Source of the DNA: Locusta migratoria | Lineage: Eukaryota > Arthropoda > Insecta > Orthoptera > Acrididae | Direction of reading: 5' to 3' | DNA: 64,000 nt | Assembly: GCA_026315105.1 (NCBI GenBank) | Contig: CM048755.1 | Location: forward strand, 216,616,333-216,680,332 | The notes under the pieces: generated by a model | What the model was told of the DNA's origin: nothing | The model's database searches: none | What the model saw: the letters and a program-made list of their open reading frames with translations, nothing else | Position numbers and translations under genes: made by a program | In this document: piece by piece, positions 44,567 through 55,619 of the stretch | Numbering within the stretch: position 1 is the first letter of the stretch | Layout: each line of letters opens with the position of its first letter

Positions 44567-44753
44567 TGCCGCGGCGGAGCGGCCGAGCGCATTGAGGCGC
44601 TATGCTACGATGCGCGAGGCCGTTCCTAGTCGGGGGATCGAATCCCCCCTCGGGCATGGATGTTTGTGGCCGGCCGGGCCGGCTAGTTCATAAGTAATTT
44701 GTAAGTTTAGGTGCTGATGACCCCACAGTTAAGTCCCATAAGCTTTACAAACA
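44567..44753 (+). mobile_element. SINE-1A variant head, with target duplication
   Basis: The head differs from standard 1A (GGAGCGGCCGAGCGCATTGA) but the B-box GGGGGATCGAATCCCCCC and body are typical. A GGCCGGCCGGGCCGGC segment replaces part of the body near 44670. TTTGAACCTGTTAC is duplicated at 44553-44566 and 44754-44767. Confidence 0.9.
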
Positions 44754-45091
44754 TTTGAACCTGTTACAGAAATTTACACATGGCTTGTCTGTATTAAGAT
44801 GCTCGCTCAAATATTATGTAGGGTGCAATGTACAGTTCTTGGCCATGAGACAGTTGTTGGCAGTTCATTCTTTGCTTCCTTATATTAAGGTAAATATATT
44901 GTATACTGGGCGCTCTAAGCAAGGAAAACATTTGTTACAATGTTGCCTACACTGTTTTATATCTGTTTTCCCTCCAACGTTCCATTGTTGGCGTCGGTGA
45001 AATTTGGTGCTTATAGTCAGTGATTTCTAAAGGTTTTCTTAAGGATCGTCTATCGCTTCACTGGGTACATGTCTATGCAATCAGATCGAAA

Positions 45092-45099
<8 letters not shown>

Positions 45100-45135
<36 letters not shown>
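45100..45135. repeat. CA microsatellite
   Basis: A run of CA about 36 bases long. Unlike most others in the window it is not inside a recognisable SINE. Confidence 0.9.
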
Positions 45136-45137
<2 letters not shown>

Positions 45138-46890
45138 ACATAAAGCAAAGATAGGACTAACAAATACTCAACAGTTGGCAACACCAACCAAAACAAAAAC
45201 ACAACACAAACAAAAAGGCATGTGCCTAGTGGTGCTAGCTGTGAAGTGCTGGAAAAACAAAAAACGCAAAATGAACATAACTGAAGCAGAACAGCAGGAA
45301 GCCACCAATGAGCACTACATGTAAAGCAATATCCACGAAATATTGTAAGTAACAACATCCAAATATCAGTAACTATACTTAAATAACGCACCAGAACTGT
45401 TTATAACCTAAAATACTAAGAAACGTAAATATTAAATATTGTAAAACATAATCATGTATATATTACAGGCCACTGATGATGCCTTCCAAATAAAGGCGAA
45501 ATGCATATGGCAATAAAATATTTTATTTATTCAGTTGCATAGACCGATAACCTAAATATCTACACTATAATGATATAATACATCAACTGTGGGAAAAACA
45601 AGACAAAGAGGAACTAACAATGCTATTCTTACTTGTTCGGCTGGATTCGTAAGAGGTAATAGTAACTGACTGGAAGTCCTCTATTGAAGGAGAAGGTTTT
45701 CCGCAATAAATTGGTACAGGACTTCTGTTTTGATCTAACGACCCGGCAGGCTTCGCGTGGGTGGAATTTATATTCTATATCAATAAAAATCTGTGTGTGT
45801 ATGTATTTTATTCGTTACTACGTCCGACGAAGAATGATTAAAGACTATACGTACTATACGTATACAAACTTTAATACATATTAATACATATTTACATACT
45901 AATGTCAGAGTGTCACGTATATTAAAAGTTTATGGGCCGACTGTATAAACATCGCTGACTGGATATTAAATCTGATCTTAGTTCAGAAATTAACTCTCTT
46001 CAAGGCTCCGCTCTTTTCTATAACACTAAAACAACAACCAACGAAGCTGGTTCAACTTTAATCCGAGTCAACACAGAAGATGGTTGACAACACCGCTAAA
46101 TTCGGCAGTCGACATGATTATTGCGTCTCGACAGTAGATATTAATCGATATACAACATTTGTTATCCAAGGATTGTTATTGTAAAGATGAAAGTAAGTAA
46201 AAAGTAAAATGACCTATATTTAAACTTCTCTCAACACGAAAATTACTTGTAGAAATAGTTTTGGGGCGATAAAAGAACACAATAGAAAGGCAGAAAACTG
46301 ATGAAGTTACTAAGCCCTAGGAGGTACAGGCATGAAAAGATGTTTATTGATTTTAAAACGCACAGTATTGGAAAAGATCGTGACTGTAAGAGATTGAATC
46401 TGTGAATATATTAACAAAAGTACCACGACAGCACTTGCACATGAACAAATATTATTTTTTAGACTCTCTTTACAATATTACGGTACATTTCATCTTTCAC
46501 TGCGCCCTGCATCTTAGGAAACAGTAATGTGAAATAGTGCTGTAGCCCAACAACGGAGAGCCTCCGAACCATAATAAGTACATAAAGCTCTATAAATAAC
46601 AATAATCATAATAACAAATATAAATAAAGAGATGTTTTTTGTTTTGTTCGGATTCACCACTCATTCCTCTTGTTCTCCCTTGTTTCTTACCCTTACACAG
46701 GTAGTATCCTAGGATAGTTTTGGTTGAGGCTGAAGAGGCTGAGTATTTTTTATTTTTTTATTAGGCTCAATGTGGCGATGGCATTTTAGTTTCTTCTTTT
46801 TTTTGTAGTTCTTTTTCCCTTGGCAGTAGTAATGGTAATTAAAACAATGGTTTAGTGAAAAACAAAAAAGGGAAAACTGTGCATAAAGCG
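45136..46890. other. No gene seen
   Basis: Long AT-rich stretch. CGAAATGCATATGGCAATAA near 45508-45530 resembles the arms of the foldback at 49277 but no partner arm was found. No coding motif. Confidence 0.35.

Positions 46891-46931
<41 letters not shown>
46891..46931. repeat. Poly-A run
   Basis: Forty-one consecutive A residues. The sequence upstream (46620-46890) is not a recognised retroelement, so this may be the tail of an unknown retroposed sequence or an expanded A run. Confidence 0.85.
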
Positions 46932-46932
<1 letters not shown>

Positions 46933-47074
46933 AGTAACCTTGAATGCTCTGAAAACTGGCAGTATGTTTGAGTAATGCAATGGTGTGTTATGGTATGGTA
47001 GTGTCATTCTAAGTAACTTTCATGAGTGATGTAGGAGAGACAGCTCTTTATAATGGAGGGAAAAAATTGCAGAA

Positions 47075-47155
47075 TGTAAGTAGACTCGAACCCTAAAACC
47101 TTTAAATCACAGTCTACGACGCAATAACTTTGCCACCATGACGTCCGCCTGTTGG
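47075..47155 (-). repeat. tRNA-like SINE head (degenerate)
   Basis: On the minus strand, GTCATGGTGGCAAAGTTATT and TTTAGGGTTCGAGTC resemble A- and B-boxes at tRNA spacing. The body was not assigned. Confidence 0.4.
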
Positions 47156-47499
47156 GGGAATCGTTAACATTTTATCCACACAAACGTAGCTGTGTTTTAA
47201 TCAGCAACGTGCATGCAGTTGTCATTGCGCTATGTGTTCAGTAGTAAAAATTTTTACGAACTGCACAGTTATTGCTACTCTAGCTAAGAGAGCACATTTG
47301 AGATTTTGGATCGTTATTAGGAGCGGCCGTAATTCATGAACGTACCTTTTCACTGCAAATATTTATCAAAAACAGTCACGGAAGCGACGCTAGCGCTCCA
47401 AGGGGCGGAATTATAGTTACAGAAGAATGGCGGTTGGATCTTTCTCAGCTAGGGGAGCCACTGTTTTCCCAAATGCTAGACGTAAACTTTTAAGTATAA

Positions 47500-48830
47500 G
47501 AAGATAAATATCTTGAAGCGTTAGCTACCAAACTTCATAGGATCACCCGCTTGGCTAATCTGAACATTTCATTGACGTCAATTTGCAGCAGGGTTTTGGA
47601 ATATATCCTGTATTCAAATAGTATGAATCATCTCGAACACAATGATCTGTTGACCCAAGGTCAACACGGATTTAGAAAATATCGTTCATGCGAAACACAA
47701 CTAGCTCTTTACTCACACGAAGTGACAAATGCTACCGACAAAGGATATCAAATTGATTCCGTATTTCTTGATTTCTAGAAGGCTTCTGACATCGTACCTC
47801 AGAAACGGCTTTTAATCAAATTGCGTGGTTATGGTATATCGCCACAAATTTGCGACTGGAGAGGGGATTTCCTGTCAGAGAAGACACAGTTTGTAGTAAT
47901 CGATAGTAAGGCATCGACTAAAACAGAGGTGATATCGGGCATTCCACAGGGTAGTGTTACTGATCCTCTGCTGTTCCTTATTTACATAAAAGATTTTGGA
48001 GAAAATCTAAGCAGCTCTCCTAGGTTGTTTGCAGACGACGCCTTTATTTACCGTCTAGTAAAATGATCTGAAGATCAAAACCAACTGCAGAACGATCTAA
48101 ATAAGATATCACTACGGTGTAAAAATAATGAGAAGTGTGAAGTCGTCCACATGAGTACGAAAAAAAATCCGTTAAACTTAGTTTACAAGATAATTCAGTC
48201 AAAAGTGAAGTCCGTGAACTCCACTAAATACCTAGGAATTACTATTACTTAAAACTTAAACTGGAAAGGACACATAGATAATATCGTGGAAAGGCGAATC
48301 AGAGGCTGCGTTTTATTGGCAGAACGCTTAAACGATGGAACACAACTACTAAAGAGACTGCATAAACTAAGCTTGTCCATCCTTATGTGCAGTGTTGCTG
48401 CCCAGTGTGGGAGCCTTATCAGGTGGGTTTTACGGAGGACATCGAAAGAATCCAAAGAAGGACAGCTCGTTTTATATTGTCACAATTCAGGGGAGACAGT
48501 GTCACGGAAATGATACAGGACCTGGGATGGGAATCATTACAACAACGGCGATTATCGCTGTGGCATGGTCTACTTATGACACTCCAACCACCAACATTCT
48601 CCTCCGAATACGAAAAATATTATTGACTCCCACCTACATAGGTAGAAATGATCATCAGAATAAAATACGAGAAATCAGAGCTCGAACGTAGAGATTCAGA
48701 TGTTCTTTCTTTCCACCTGCTATTCGAGAATGGAATAGTAGATGAATACTATGAAGGTAGTTCGATGAACCCTCTGCCAGGCACTTAAATGTGATTTGTA
48801 GAGTATTCCGTGTAGATGTAGGTGTATCTC
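47500..48830 (+). pseudogene. CR1-group LINE relic, RT domain to 3' tail
   Basis: Plus-strand translation gives SICSRVLEYILYSNSMNHL, GQHGFRKYRSCETQLAL, DSVFLDF then a stop in place of the usual SKAFD lead-in (47776-47778), IPQGSVTDPLLFLIYIKDFG and RLFADDAFIYRLVK, so the catalytic FADD is kept. A stop at 48064 follows. After frame changes come NSTKYLGITIT, IERIQRRTARFILSQFRGD and LGWESLQQRRLSLWHGL. It ends with CTGCCAGGCACTTAAATG and the tail TGTAGATGTAGG. Several stops and shifts make it inactive. Confidence 0.85.
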
Positions 48831-49276
48831 TTCTCAAAAGACTGTACATGTCAATTATTAGACTCTAGTCACGAAGCTCTAACTGAATTTCAGGAGCTGC
48901 ACTTAGAACGTCCACAGCAAAAATGTAAAATCAGTGTGATATGTTTTATCAGAAAGGTAAGAAACCTCCTACTTTCTCAGCTGAAATGGTTCTGAAGAAA
49001 ATAATTTAGTTGCAAAAAACGGGAAATTCTTACCTTTATGATAAAGAAACGGAACGGAATTAGCAACTGAGGAATTTGGGTGCAAATATTAACATTATTG
49101 TACTAAATTAATTTGAAATTGATTTAAGTCGTTAAATCCAGTATTTAAATTTTCTAAGAAAGCGTGTACGACTATAGCAAATGCATCAAACTGTTCGCTC
49201 AATGTCTCTTTTTAAAGTTTTATTTCATTTATAACTACCACAGTATTCGGAAAGTGCGCGAATAAACTACCTGACA
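48831..49276. other. No gene seen
   Basis: AT-rich unassigned sequence between the LINE tail and the foldback. Confidence 0.4.
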
Positions 49277-49795
49277 GTTATGTATTTCACTGTAGTGTTT
49301 TTAAAGAAAACGCCTTTTGCTACTGCAAATGAAGGGTTTTATTTTTATAATTCACCCATGCGCGTTTCGCCTTTGTCACAAGGCATCATCAGTGGGTGTC
49401 CTGAAATATTTACACGTTTCTGTGGACACAGTATAGCAGCAGATGACAGTGGAACCAGAAAAATGCGAAGTTTTTCAGAAAAAAGTGGAACCTTTGGACC
49501 TGGTTGCCGGAAAGAGACTGATATGGAGTAGAAAGTGTTGTAAGTACACCAATTTATAGCAAACAACGAACTGTTTTAAATCAGAAACTAAATGTTTTGT
49601 ACATATAAAGGAAACCTAACTTTTTGTGTTAACAGAAACGTGTAAATATTTCTGGACACCCTCTGGGGATATCTTGTGACAAAGGCGAAACGCGTATGGG
49701 TGAATTATAAAAATAAAACCATTCATTTGCAGTAGGAAAAGGCGCTTTCTTTAAATACATTACAGTGAAATACATATTATTCAGCTGCTACTCAA
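49277..49795. mobile_element. Foldback element with about 200-bp loop
   Basis: Left arm to about 49425 and right arm from about 49630 are inverted copies. Paired blocks: TATGTATTTCACTGTAGTG with CACTGTAATGTATTTAAAG read on the opposite strand, TTTTATAATTCACCCATGCG with CGTATGGGTGAATTATAAAA, GCGTTTCGCCTTTGTCAC with GTGACAAAGGCGAAACGC, and ATATTTACACGTTTCTG with its complement near 49634. There is no coding motif in the loop. Confidence 0.82.
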
Positions 49796-50013
49796 ATGGC
49801 CACTACTAGCAATCTGAAAGTTGGTCTGTCCATAACAACAATTTACTTTTTAAAGCCCAAAAAAGATAAAAAATTAGTTGATAAGAACATCAGCAAAGTT
49901 GTAATAAAGATATTCACATGTGCTTTGTATCGTCAGTTAGATATGTAAGATCGAAAATCCACAGAGCTCATTATTTTCGTTTTGAAGCCCTGAACCCCTC
50001 CTTAGCCACTTAA

Positions 50014-50515
50014 CCCTTTCAGCCCTGGCGTACTATATAAAGTTCACCACTTTTACATATCCTTATTTCTTCGTGAAACACTTGAACTCTAGTGTTTTCA
50101 ATATAACATCATTTCAACTTGACATTTTGAGAGTAACATCTGCTGGCATTTAGTGTGTAGTAGCTACACACTACTCTGGTAGAAGTCAAGATGGTAGTCA
50201 GAAATGTAGCTGCCCTTGGTAAGCATATTGTTTCTATTGTATACATACGTATGTGTACTTTTCTTTGGCAATATTTTTCTTCATAAATATAAATTAAAGG
50301 GTGATATAAAGCTATGACAATACAGAAAAAGTGTTTATGTGTAACGGTTTACTCCATTTAACACCTGGTGTGCTATTTATAACACGCACCATAATTTCTA
50401 ACTAAATGTGGAAAAGAACTATTTTGTAAATTTCATTGTACATAAATTCGTGATAATGAAGAATACTAGGTTTCAGAATTTTTGTATGAAAAACAAAAAA
50501 TAAGGGCTGAAAGGG
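50014..50515. mobile_element. piggyBac-type MITE (502 bp)
   Basis: Perfect 13-bp terminal inverted repeats, CCCTTTCAGCCCT at 50014-50026 and AGGGCTGAAAGGG at 50503-50515, lie exactly between two TTAA sites (50010-50013 and 50516-50519). TTAA target duplication with ends starting CCC is the signature of the piggyBac superfamily. The 502 bases between encode no transposase, so it would need one supplied in trans. An inner short palindrome, AGTGTGTAGTAGCTACACAC, lies near 50150. Confidence 0.85.
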
Positions 50516-50684
50516 TTAATACTGTCTAATTTTGTTCTACCACAAACACCAATGGGACTTCCGGCAGCGGAAACACTAAGACCACGAACTATGTAGTAAA
50601 TCTGTCCTTGCTGCGCGCGAGGCTGGCAATTTTAGCGGAGAAGTGGAGGTGGGAAGTGCCCAGCGAGCACGCGCGGGCTTAATT

Positions 50685-50872
50685 TCAAATATTTGAGAGC
50701 TTATTGGACTTAACTGCGGTGTCATCAGTCCCTAAACTTATAAACTACTTAGGAACTACCTTATAATAAAGACAACACAAACATCTATGCCCGAAGGGGG
50801 ATTCGAACCTTCAACTGCCTCGCGCATCGGAGTATAGCGTCTCAATGCGCTTGGCCGCTTTGCCGCGGCAGG
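50685..50872 (-). mobile_element. SINE-1A variant, minus strand
   Basis: 3' body GCTTATTGGACTTAACTGCG and GTCATCAGTCCCTAAAC. Head with B-box complement GATTCGAACCTTCAACTGCC and GCTTTGCCGCGGCAGG. GCGCGGGCT at left and GCGTGGGCT at right may be the target duplication with one change. Confidence 0.83.
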
Positions 50873-51020
50873 CGTGGGCTAGTGTAGAGCATTTGCCCAC
50901 CCCTGATTTACTTCCTAACAATGTTATCAGAAGGTCAAGAAGATTTGGTAAGTTACTTAGAAAAGCAACCATATGATCTGGATAATGGTAACTAAACTTA
51001 AAAAGTTTCTCTGCCATTAA

Positions 51021-52535
51021 AAGCTACTCACCATACGGAGCACAGTCTCACTCCTATAGATTTGATGGCAACGAAACAGATCGACAAAGTAACAGATCTA
51101 GGTCAAACGTCCGCCCCAGACCTCTCAGCACACGATGTAAAATTCATGGCTTACTCCATGCAACCGCCGAAGGCCAAATCACGTTATATTACTCGTAGAA
51201 ACGTGAAATTAATAGACCGTGACGCTCTAACAGCCAACTGCTCAGAAATCTCATTGCATCAAATAACCAGAGAACTCGCGATCGATGGTAAAATTTCTGA
51301 ACTTACGAGTAAACTTACGACCCTATATGACAAGCACGCCGCCATACGAACCTTCTGCCCCGTGGCTAACAAAAGAATTACGCCAAATAATTAACAATAG
51401 GGCTGCTGCTCATAGATGATTCAAGGCAAGTCCGAAACCCGAACAGTACTAGGAATACTGAAAGCTACGGAACAGGGTAAAACAATGCATCCTAAATGCC
51501 AAAATAAGGTACGCTCGTTCCTTCATATGCATCAGCACTACACCAGCGACCCTGTGGAACAATCGCCGCAACTTGGGTGTCGAAAAGACTACACCAGAAT
51601 CCGTTTTCCAGAGCTCAGCTGACGAACTGAATGAATTCTTCTCCGCGCCAATCAACCGCCAAGCGCAAATAAACAATGGCCCGAAGACTGTAACAATAAA
51701 CACAGCAAGAAAAACAATAATGACAATCTCTTCTGAAGCAATAGGCAACGATTTTATCAGTATAACTATGATAAACAATGTCACATATAGCTTATCACAT
51801 GTTCTTAACAGATATACTTAATTTCTCTTTCGTGAATGGCACTTATGCTACCTCCTGGAAAAAAGCATAGTCCTACCTATCCCTCAAATAGAAAACCCGA
51901 AATCACCTGGTGATTTTAGGCCAATGAGCATATTTCCTCTGTTTGCAAAGCCTCTGAATACACTGATCATCACCAAATTACTGAACACTTGTACAAATTC
52001 AGCTTATCTGACAAATATCAGCCTGGCTTTCTTAAACAGCACAGCACAAAGACTGCAATAATCATGGTAACTGATGACCTGAAATTCGCCATGAACGACC
52101 CCGAAGCTACTATATTGACACTACTAGATTTCAGCAAAGCTTTTGATACTGTCAATTTTGACTTACTGCTGAATAAAATACAACTAAAGTTTTCAAATAG
52201 TGCACTTAAGCGGTTTGAAACCTACTTAAAATTTAAACAACAAAGTGTTGTCTGTGTGAATGAAAAAAAAAACCATGCTCATCTGTCCACTCATCTAGCA
52301 GCTACTATTAAAACCATTCGGTATTGTGATACCTGACATGTTTGTTATTTATCAAATATGAATATAAACTGTTCGCGTGTCTTTCGTTACCTGTAGTGTT
52401 TGAAAACTTTAATTTTTGTAGATTTAGTGCAACTTCTGTAATATTGATGTAAAATATGTAAAACGCCTGGTTATCTGCAAGAGAGGGCCTGAAGGCCCTA
52501 ATCTTGCCAGATTAAATAAATGAGTAAAGAAATAA
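51021..52535 (+). pseudogene. Jockey-superfamily LINE relic with 3' end
   Basis: Plus-strand translation gives a linker with LTPIDLMATKQIDKVTDL, SAHDVKFMAY (endonuclease end, consensus SDHDLI), RNVKLIDRDALTANCSE, IDGKISELTSKLTTLYDKHA, SADELNEFFSAPINRQAQI, then RT blocks KYQPGFLKQHSTKTAI and LLDFSKAFDTVNFDLLL (catalytic D kept). The rest of RT, including the FADD region, is deleted near 52340. What follows is a 3' untranslated end, GAGAGGGCCTGAAGGCCCTA (a short hairpin) and CCAGATTAAATAAATGAG. Stops and frame changes are scattered before that. Confidence 0.75.
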
Positions 52536-52553
52536 ATTCAATAGTTGCTAATT

Positions 52554-53014
52554 CAATGAAGCACCTATGGATTTCATTTACGACTAACTTAAACCGGCAT
52601 CACCACATAGAAAATGTTGTGAGAAAGGCGAACTACAGATTGCGTTTTCATTATTGGGATCCATAGGACATGCAACAAACTAACTAAAGAGATTGCCTAC
52701 ATAACACCTGTTCGTTCTCTTCAGAATACTGCTACGTAATATCGCGTCATAGCCAGCTAGGTTTGAAGAAGAGCATCAAAAAAATTAAAGAATGGAAGTT
52801 CGTGTTGTATTACAGCAGAATAATGGAGAAAATGCCACATATATGGCAATTTAGGTGGAGTGTAATTTATTAAGTGTTCCTCCTTACGACAAGATATTTT
52901 CTCGAAATTCCAGCCGCGGTGGAGTGGCCCAGCGGTCTAAGGCGCCTCCCTGTGGAGCGCGCGATTACTAGCCGTCGGAGGTTCGAGTCCTCCCTTGGGC
53001 ATATGTGTGTGATA

Positions 53015-53082
<68 letters not shown>

Positions 53083-53440
53083 CCTTAGGTTAGTTTACCT
53101 AGGTTTAAGTAGTTTGTAAGCTACGGACTGATGACCACGCAGTTTGGTCCGATAGATTTACAAACATGTGAACATCGAAATTCCAACTTTCTTCTCCGAA
53201 TTCGAATATATTTTGCAGACTACCACCTAGGTAAGGAAGAAAAGTGAACATTGTGATAAAATAAAATGAATCTAAACTCGCACGGAAAGATGACGGTTTT
53301 AATTCTTCCCGCATTCTATTCGAGAGTGGGCCGCTCAAGGATTGGTCTGAATTGATTTTTACGAAAATTCTGTCTGATATTAAGTGTTAATTGTGGAGCT
53401 GTGTTGTAGCTGCAGCTGTACGAAGGCTTGCTAATAGTAA
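52554..53440 (+). pseudogene. CR1-group LINE relic, C-terminal end
   Basis: Translated pieces TNLNRHHHIENVVRKANY, LKKSIKKIKEWKFVLYYSRI and, after a SINE-1B, FLLRIRIYFADYHLGK follow the C-terminal domain of CR1-group proteins, then RILPAFYSRVG (consensus FPRAIREWN). Strongly decayed. The SINE at 52913-53174 splits it. Confidence 0.6.
52913..53174 (+). mobile_element. SINE-1B with long TG repeat and target duplication
   Basis: Near-complete and well kept: GCCGCGGTGGAGTGGCCCAG, CGGTCTAAGGCGCC, B-box GGAGGTTCGAGTCCTCCC, a TG run at about 53019-53074, and a body TTAGGTTAGTTTACCTAGG to GATTTACAAACATGTGAAC. TCGAAATTCCA lies at 52902-52912 and 53175-53185. Confidence 0.93.
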
Positions 53441-53837
53441 TGCCTCCGAATATTTAATGTGCAACTCTTAAAGTTCTTTAAATAAGACCAAGTTCTTTAT
53501 TATACTGCATCTTTATTTTTCGTGTCCGCTTAGTTATTTCTTAACACAGACCTGAATTTAATTTAGGAAGAGAACTGGAAGCAGCAGTGAGACTTGGCCC
53601 CAGGCGCGCGTGCAGCGGTCTCGCTACAAGGCCCCGCTGCAGCCCACTGCAGCGCCTAATCAGACGGCTGCAGTACGGTCTGCTCCCTGGTGGGAAACCT
53701 CCCCTCCCCCTCCATCCCCCATCCTCCCCTCCCTCCCCGTGCGACTGTCCTCAGACTTGTACCCCAAATGTGTGTGCGTGCAGACTAACTCGTGGACTGA
53801 GTGAACACGGAGAAATTATTTGCATAACGATTGCCGA

Positions 53838-54023
53838 CATGGTGTTACTGGAGCGGAACAGGGGAACCAGCCCACATTCGCCAAGGGAGACGGAAAACCG
53901 CCTTAAAAACTGCCGGCAGGCGGACAGACCCACGTCGTTAATCCGCCCGATGGATTCGGACCGAGGCCGGCGGCTCTGGACCCCAGAAAAGCAGCTCGTA
54001 AAACCCGCGGCTTCCCAGGTCGG
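53838..54023 (-). mobile_element. SINE-3-related tRNA-derived repeat
   Basis: Blocks GGGGAACCAGCCCACATTCG, GGAAAACCGCCTTAAAAAC and TTAATCCGCCCGATGGATTC follow the SINE-3 body in the minus direction. The head at the right end (GCGGCTTCCC region) is decayed. A 205-codon frame that crosses this repeat and the next SINE is not a gene. Confidence 0.6.
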
Positions 54024-54101
54024 TATTTCTGAACATAGTCACCCTGTCGATCAACACATTTCAACACAATTTGTTGATATCGTCACTGTAGAAAGTCGGA
54101 A

Positions 54102-54350
54102 TGAAGGAATTTTGGGGTTTAACGTGCCGTCGACAGCGTGGTCAATGGGGACTTACCTCATGCTCGGATTTTTGGTTATGCATCAAGACAGAAATCGGCC
54201 GTAGACTCTTAAAAGGAACCATCCCGGCATTTGCGTGGAGTGATATAGGAAAATCACGGAAAACCTAAATCAGGTTGGCTATAGGTGGATATGAACCACC
54301 GTCCTCCCGAATGCGAGTCCAGTGTGTTACCACTGCGCCACCTCGCTCGA
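54102..54350 (-). mobile_element. SINE-2, minus strand
   Basis: Body at left (GGGGTTTAACGTGCCGTCGA, AAAATCACGGAAAACCTAAA), head at right with B-box complement ATATGAACCACCGTCC and CACTGCGCCACCTCGCTCG. No clean target duplication seen. Confidence 0.85.
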
Positions 54351-54417
54351 TGCAGAAGGCCTGACTTCTTGACGAAGCCACAGCCTCACCCCCCCCCCCC
54401 CATCGCACTGTTTTATC

Positions 54418-54650
54418 GCCTGTAGTTTGCGGCTGTTTGCTGATGATGCTGTGATGTGTAGGAGGATGTCGCCTTTAATTGACTATAACAGCACACAGTA
54501 TGACTTAGACAAAATTTCTAATTGGTGTGAAGAATGGCAGCTAGAAAGAAAAATTTAAGGTGATGCGCATGAGTAGGAAAAACAATCCCGTAATGTTCGA
54601 ATACAGCATTAGTAGTGAGCTTTTTGATGTGGTCGCGTCTTTCAAATATC
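54418..54650 (+). pseudogene. CR1-group LINE fragment (FADD region)
   Basis: CGLFADDAVMCRRMSPLID followed by LDKISNWCEEWQLE is the RT catalytic region and the next block. The segment is a near duplicate of 54970-55215 in the adjacent relic (shared GGCTGTTTGCTGATGAT and GAGTAGGAAAAACAATCCC). It is cut off at 54650 by a SINE-1A fragment. Confidence 0.7.
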
Positions 54651-54651
54651 T

Positions 54652-54717
54652 AGCGGCCGTAGTGGCCGTGCAGACCGTGACTAGCGCGCCGCAGTCCCCT
54701 CGGCCACCGCGGCCGGC
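54652..54717 (-). mobile_element. SINE-1A fragment (head only)
   Basis: Only the 5' head remains, on the minus strand: GGCCACCGCGGCCGGC at right, GACCGTGACTAGCGCGCCGC within. The B-box and body are missing. It lies exactly between two LINE fragments. Confidence 0.75.
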
Positions 54718-55555
54718 TTTCTCGAGTTCAAAAAGGCATTTACCGCGGTGTCACATTGTAGACTGCTAACGAAAATTCGAGCATATGGATTAGGTTCACA
54801 GATTCATTACTCGCTGGAAGACTTCCTAAGTAATAGAACGCAGTATGTTTTCTCGACGGCGAGTGTTCATCAGAGACGTGTGTATCGTCAGGCGTACCCA
54901 GGGGAGTGTGATAGGACCAGTATTATTTTCTAACTACTTAAATGACCTGATGGACAGAGTAACTTCTAATTTGCGGCTGTTTGCTGATGATACTATGGTG
55001 TATGGCAGGGTGCCATCATTAATTGACTGAATTGACTGTAACAGCATAGATGATGACGTAGACAAAATTTTTAGTTGGTGTAAAGAATCGCAGCTAGGTC
55101 TAAATGTAGAAAAATGTAAGGTGATGCACATGAGTAGGAAAAACAATCCCATAATGTTGGAATACAGCGTTATTAGTGAGCGTCTTGATGCAGTCGCGTC
55201 GTTCAAATGTTTAGGCGTAACACTGCCGAGCGCTATGAAGCGTAACGAGCATGTAAGGACAGTTGTAAGGCGGACTGCCGACTTCGATTTATTGGGATAA
55301 TTTTGGGAAGATGTACTTCATCTGTAAAGGAGACCGCGTATAAAACGCTTGTACGACCACGTCTTGAGTATTGCTCAAGTTTTTGGGACCCGCAGCAGAT
55401 CAGTTTAAAGGAAGACATGGAAGCAGTTCAGAGGCGAGCAGCTAGGTTCGTTACTGATAGTTTCGACCAACGCGCGAGTGTCACAGAAATGCTCCGGGAA
55501 CTCAAATGGGGATCGCTGGAGGAAAGACGACGTTCTTTTTGAGAAATTGTGATGA
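54718..55555 (+). pseudogene. CR1-group LINE relic, RT to C-terminus
   Basis: Pieces in order: FKKAFTAVSHCRLLTKIRAY (motif A, D lost), LEDFLSNRTQYV, then a frame change, TQGSVIGPVLFSNYLNDLMD and LRLFADDTMVYGRV (catalytic pair kept), a stop, then KCKVMHMSRKNNPIML, SVKETAYKTLVRPRLEYCSS and DMEAVQRRAARFVTDSFDQR with LKWGSLEERR. These are standard CR1/Jockey RT and C-terminal blocks. Two or more frame changes and stops make it inactive. Confidence 0.82.
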
Positions 55556-55619
55556 GGTAATTTAGAAGGCTGGAATTTAAAGATGACTTGTAGAATGATT
55601 ATCATGCCGCATATTTAGG

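Noticed and set aside
45050..45391. 113-codon minus frame
   Set aside because: It crosses a CA microsatellite and is a low-complexity hydrophobic and cysteine-valine stretch with no motif.
53587..54204. 205-codon plus frame
   Set aside because: It runs across a SINE-3-related repeat and into a SINE-2. The translation has no conserved block.
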